Assembly (NCBI GenBank): GCA_023665245.1
Contig: JAMPEH010000134.1
Span: forward strand, 1 to 6,433
Length of the DNA stretch: 6,433 bases
Direction of reading: 5' to 3'
Source of the DNA: Muribaculaceae bacterium
GTDB lineage: Bacteria; Pseudomonadota; Alphaproteobacteria; Rs-D84
Shown piece after piece: positions 5,358 through 6,433 of the stretch. How positions within the stretch are numbered: position 1 is the first letter of the stretch; the number at the start of each line of letters is the position of its first letter. Made by a program: the position numbers and the translations under genes. Below the pieces are notes generated by a model. That model did not search any database. It was not told the DNA's origin and saw only the letters and a program-made list of their open reading frames with translations.

Positions 5358-6433
5358 GGCGGCAGTTCCTTGCGCACAGCCGTGTGGTACCGCCCGCCAA
5401 CAGCCGCCCGGCCGTCCAGTATCGCAACAGCGCAGGTATCGGTCTCGGTGCGGATCGCCCGCCCAACGCCCTGCCGGAGCTTGGTCTGCATCTCCGGCAC
5501 GATGGCGGTCTGGATGTACTCCTGCAAGCTGGCGTACTGTTCCCGCTCGGCTTCACTGACCGGGTCAGGAACAGGAAAAGGCAGCCGCACAATGACCAGC
5601 AGCGACACCATATCGCCGGGAAAGTCAATGCCTTCCCAGCACGGCCCTGCCGCACAAAGCACAGCGTTGGGCAGCTGCTTGAACTGCTGCACCACCTGCA
5701 ACTTGCCGCGCCCTGCCTCAAGAAGCGGAAAGGCCACGGTCCCCCGCAGCCTTTCACACACTTCTCTCATTAAAATGTAAGAGGTAAACAGCACCAGCGC
5801 ATGGCCGTGGGCGGCCTGCAGCAGTGTCCTCACCTGCCCGGCCAAATTTTCTGCATCCACCCCAGCCGTTCCCTTGCCGGGCTTGGCGCTTGGGAGGTAC
5901 AGCAGGCAGTTCCGCTCATAATCAAAGGGTGATTGGGCGGAAAATTCCCGGCAGCGGGCAATCTTTTCCAGCCCCAGCCGTTGACGGACACGGACAAAGC
6001 TGCCGCCCGCCGCAAGGGTGCCGGAGGCGAGGATGGCGGGCCTGCCGGTCTGCCAGAGGTCCCGCGCAAGCTGTGCGGGGGTCGCCCGGCTGGCGGCGCA
6101 GAGGGCAACCTCATCGTCCGGCCCATGCTGAATGTACAGAACATGGTTTGCGCTTTCGGTCTGGAAGAGGGAAAGGGTGTCTGCTGCTCTTTCCAGCCGG
6201 TGAGCCGTACCGTGGGTCAGGCCGCTGGCCGGACGCGCTGCCTTTCGGAGCAGGGCTACGATACTTCCCAGCACTTCTCTCCGCTCTGGCAACAGGACAA
6301 ACGCCTGTTCGCGCTCCCCCTGTTCCGATTCGGCGCAAAGGCTTTGGGCAAGCATTTGCGCTGTGATATGAAGCCGCCGGGCCGCATGGGAAAGATGCTC
6401 TTTTTGCAGCAGGATACATAACTCGTCGAGTTC
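5258..6433 (-). CDS. DinG/Rad3-type ATP-dependent DNA helicase, partial, frameshifted end
   Basis: The reading frame is open through the right edge, so the start and the Walker/DEAD motifs lie outside. The visible 391 residues are the C-terminal half of a superfamily 2 helicase of the DinG/XPD type, which unwinds DNA 5' to 3' using ATP. Visible motifs, counted from the window edge, are SGTL (137-140), LFTSY (215-219), WEGIDFPG (266-273) followed by IVRLPFPVPDP, and RQGVGRAIR (320-328) followed by AILDGR (337-342). These match the III, IV, V and VI motifs of the helicase C-terminal domain. The frame passes normally to CSFTSDVADVK, then enters 21 unrelated residues and stops at TGA (5260-5258), because of the 34-bp direct repeat. 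The expected ending lies out of frame at 5214-5255. All core motifs are intact, so the product may still work. The gene begins the operon with the resolvase-like and 53-residue genes. Confidence 0.88.
   Translation of the reverse strand, partial: ELDELCILLQKEHLSHAARRLHITAQMLAQSLCAESEQGEREQAFVLLPERREVLGSIVALLRKAARPASGLTHGTAHRLERAADTLSLFQTESANHVLYIQHGPDDEVALCAASRATPAQLARDLWQTGRPAILASGTLAAGGSFVRVRQRLGLEKIARCREFSAQSPFDYERNCLLYLPSAKPGKGTAGVDAENLAGQVRTLLQAAHGHALVLFTSYILMREVCERLRGTVAFPLLEAGRGKLQVVQQFKQLPNAVLCAAGPCWEGIDFPGDMVSLLVIVRLPFPVPDPVSEAEREQYASLQEYIQTAIVPEMQTKLRQGVGRAIRTETDTCAVAILDGRAAVGGRYHTAVRKELPPCSFTSDVADVKCSGSSLRTRSPAVHLRVMSRM

Noticed and set aside
5350..6421. Several + strand open frames at the right end
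   Set aside because: They are antisense to the helicase, whose motifs III to VI fix the true frame.

Overview
The window looks like a chromosome/mobile-element boundary from a GC-rich gut Clostridia. Faecalibacterium, Gemmiger or Subdoligranulum relatives are my guess, from the protein style, the AGGAGG-type ribosome binding sites, the large serine recombinase with small companion genes, and palindrome-rich spacer DNA. This is an impression from sequence style, not a database match.

Left part (1-1414). A complete HxlR-family regulator gene (106-432, + strand) has a recognisable promoter overlapped and followed by two short perfect palindromes. About 950 bases follow with no convincing gene. 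They hold many hairpins, several closed by a GAA triloop, and repeated fragments of a tRNA 3' end.

Boundary (1382-1490, - strand). There is a rho-independent terminator preceded by the 3' part of a tRNA-Lys(CTT): D-loop, anticodon arm, T arm and CCA are intact. The 5' acceptor strand and 5' D-stem are replaced by unrelated sequence. A large serine recombinase gene ends only 37 bases upstream of this position. The simplest reading is that an integrative element was inserted in the D-loop of a tRNA-Lys gene, leaving this displaced 3' half as the att junction.

Element part (1491-6433, all genes on the - strand). In order of transcription: a DinG/Rad3-type helicase entering from the right edge (5258-6433, partial); a 144-residue resolvase-like protein lacking key catalytic residues (4766-5200); a 53-residue protein overlapping it by ATGA (4608-4769); a Rpn/PD-(D/E)XK nuclease with its own terminator (3503-4483); and the large serine recombinase (1528-3258). 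The helicase, resolvase-like and small genes are arranged as one operon.

Most notable detail. The helicase 3' end carries two identical 34-bp direct repeats separated by 34 bp (5256-5357). The 68-bp period shifts the reading frame, so the helicase ends early with an aberrant tail. The expected C-terminal codons lie intact but out of frame just downstream. Deleting one repeat unit would restore the frame exactly.
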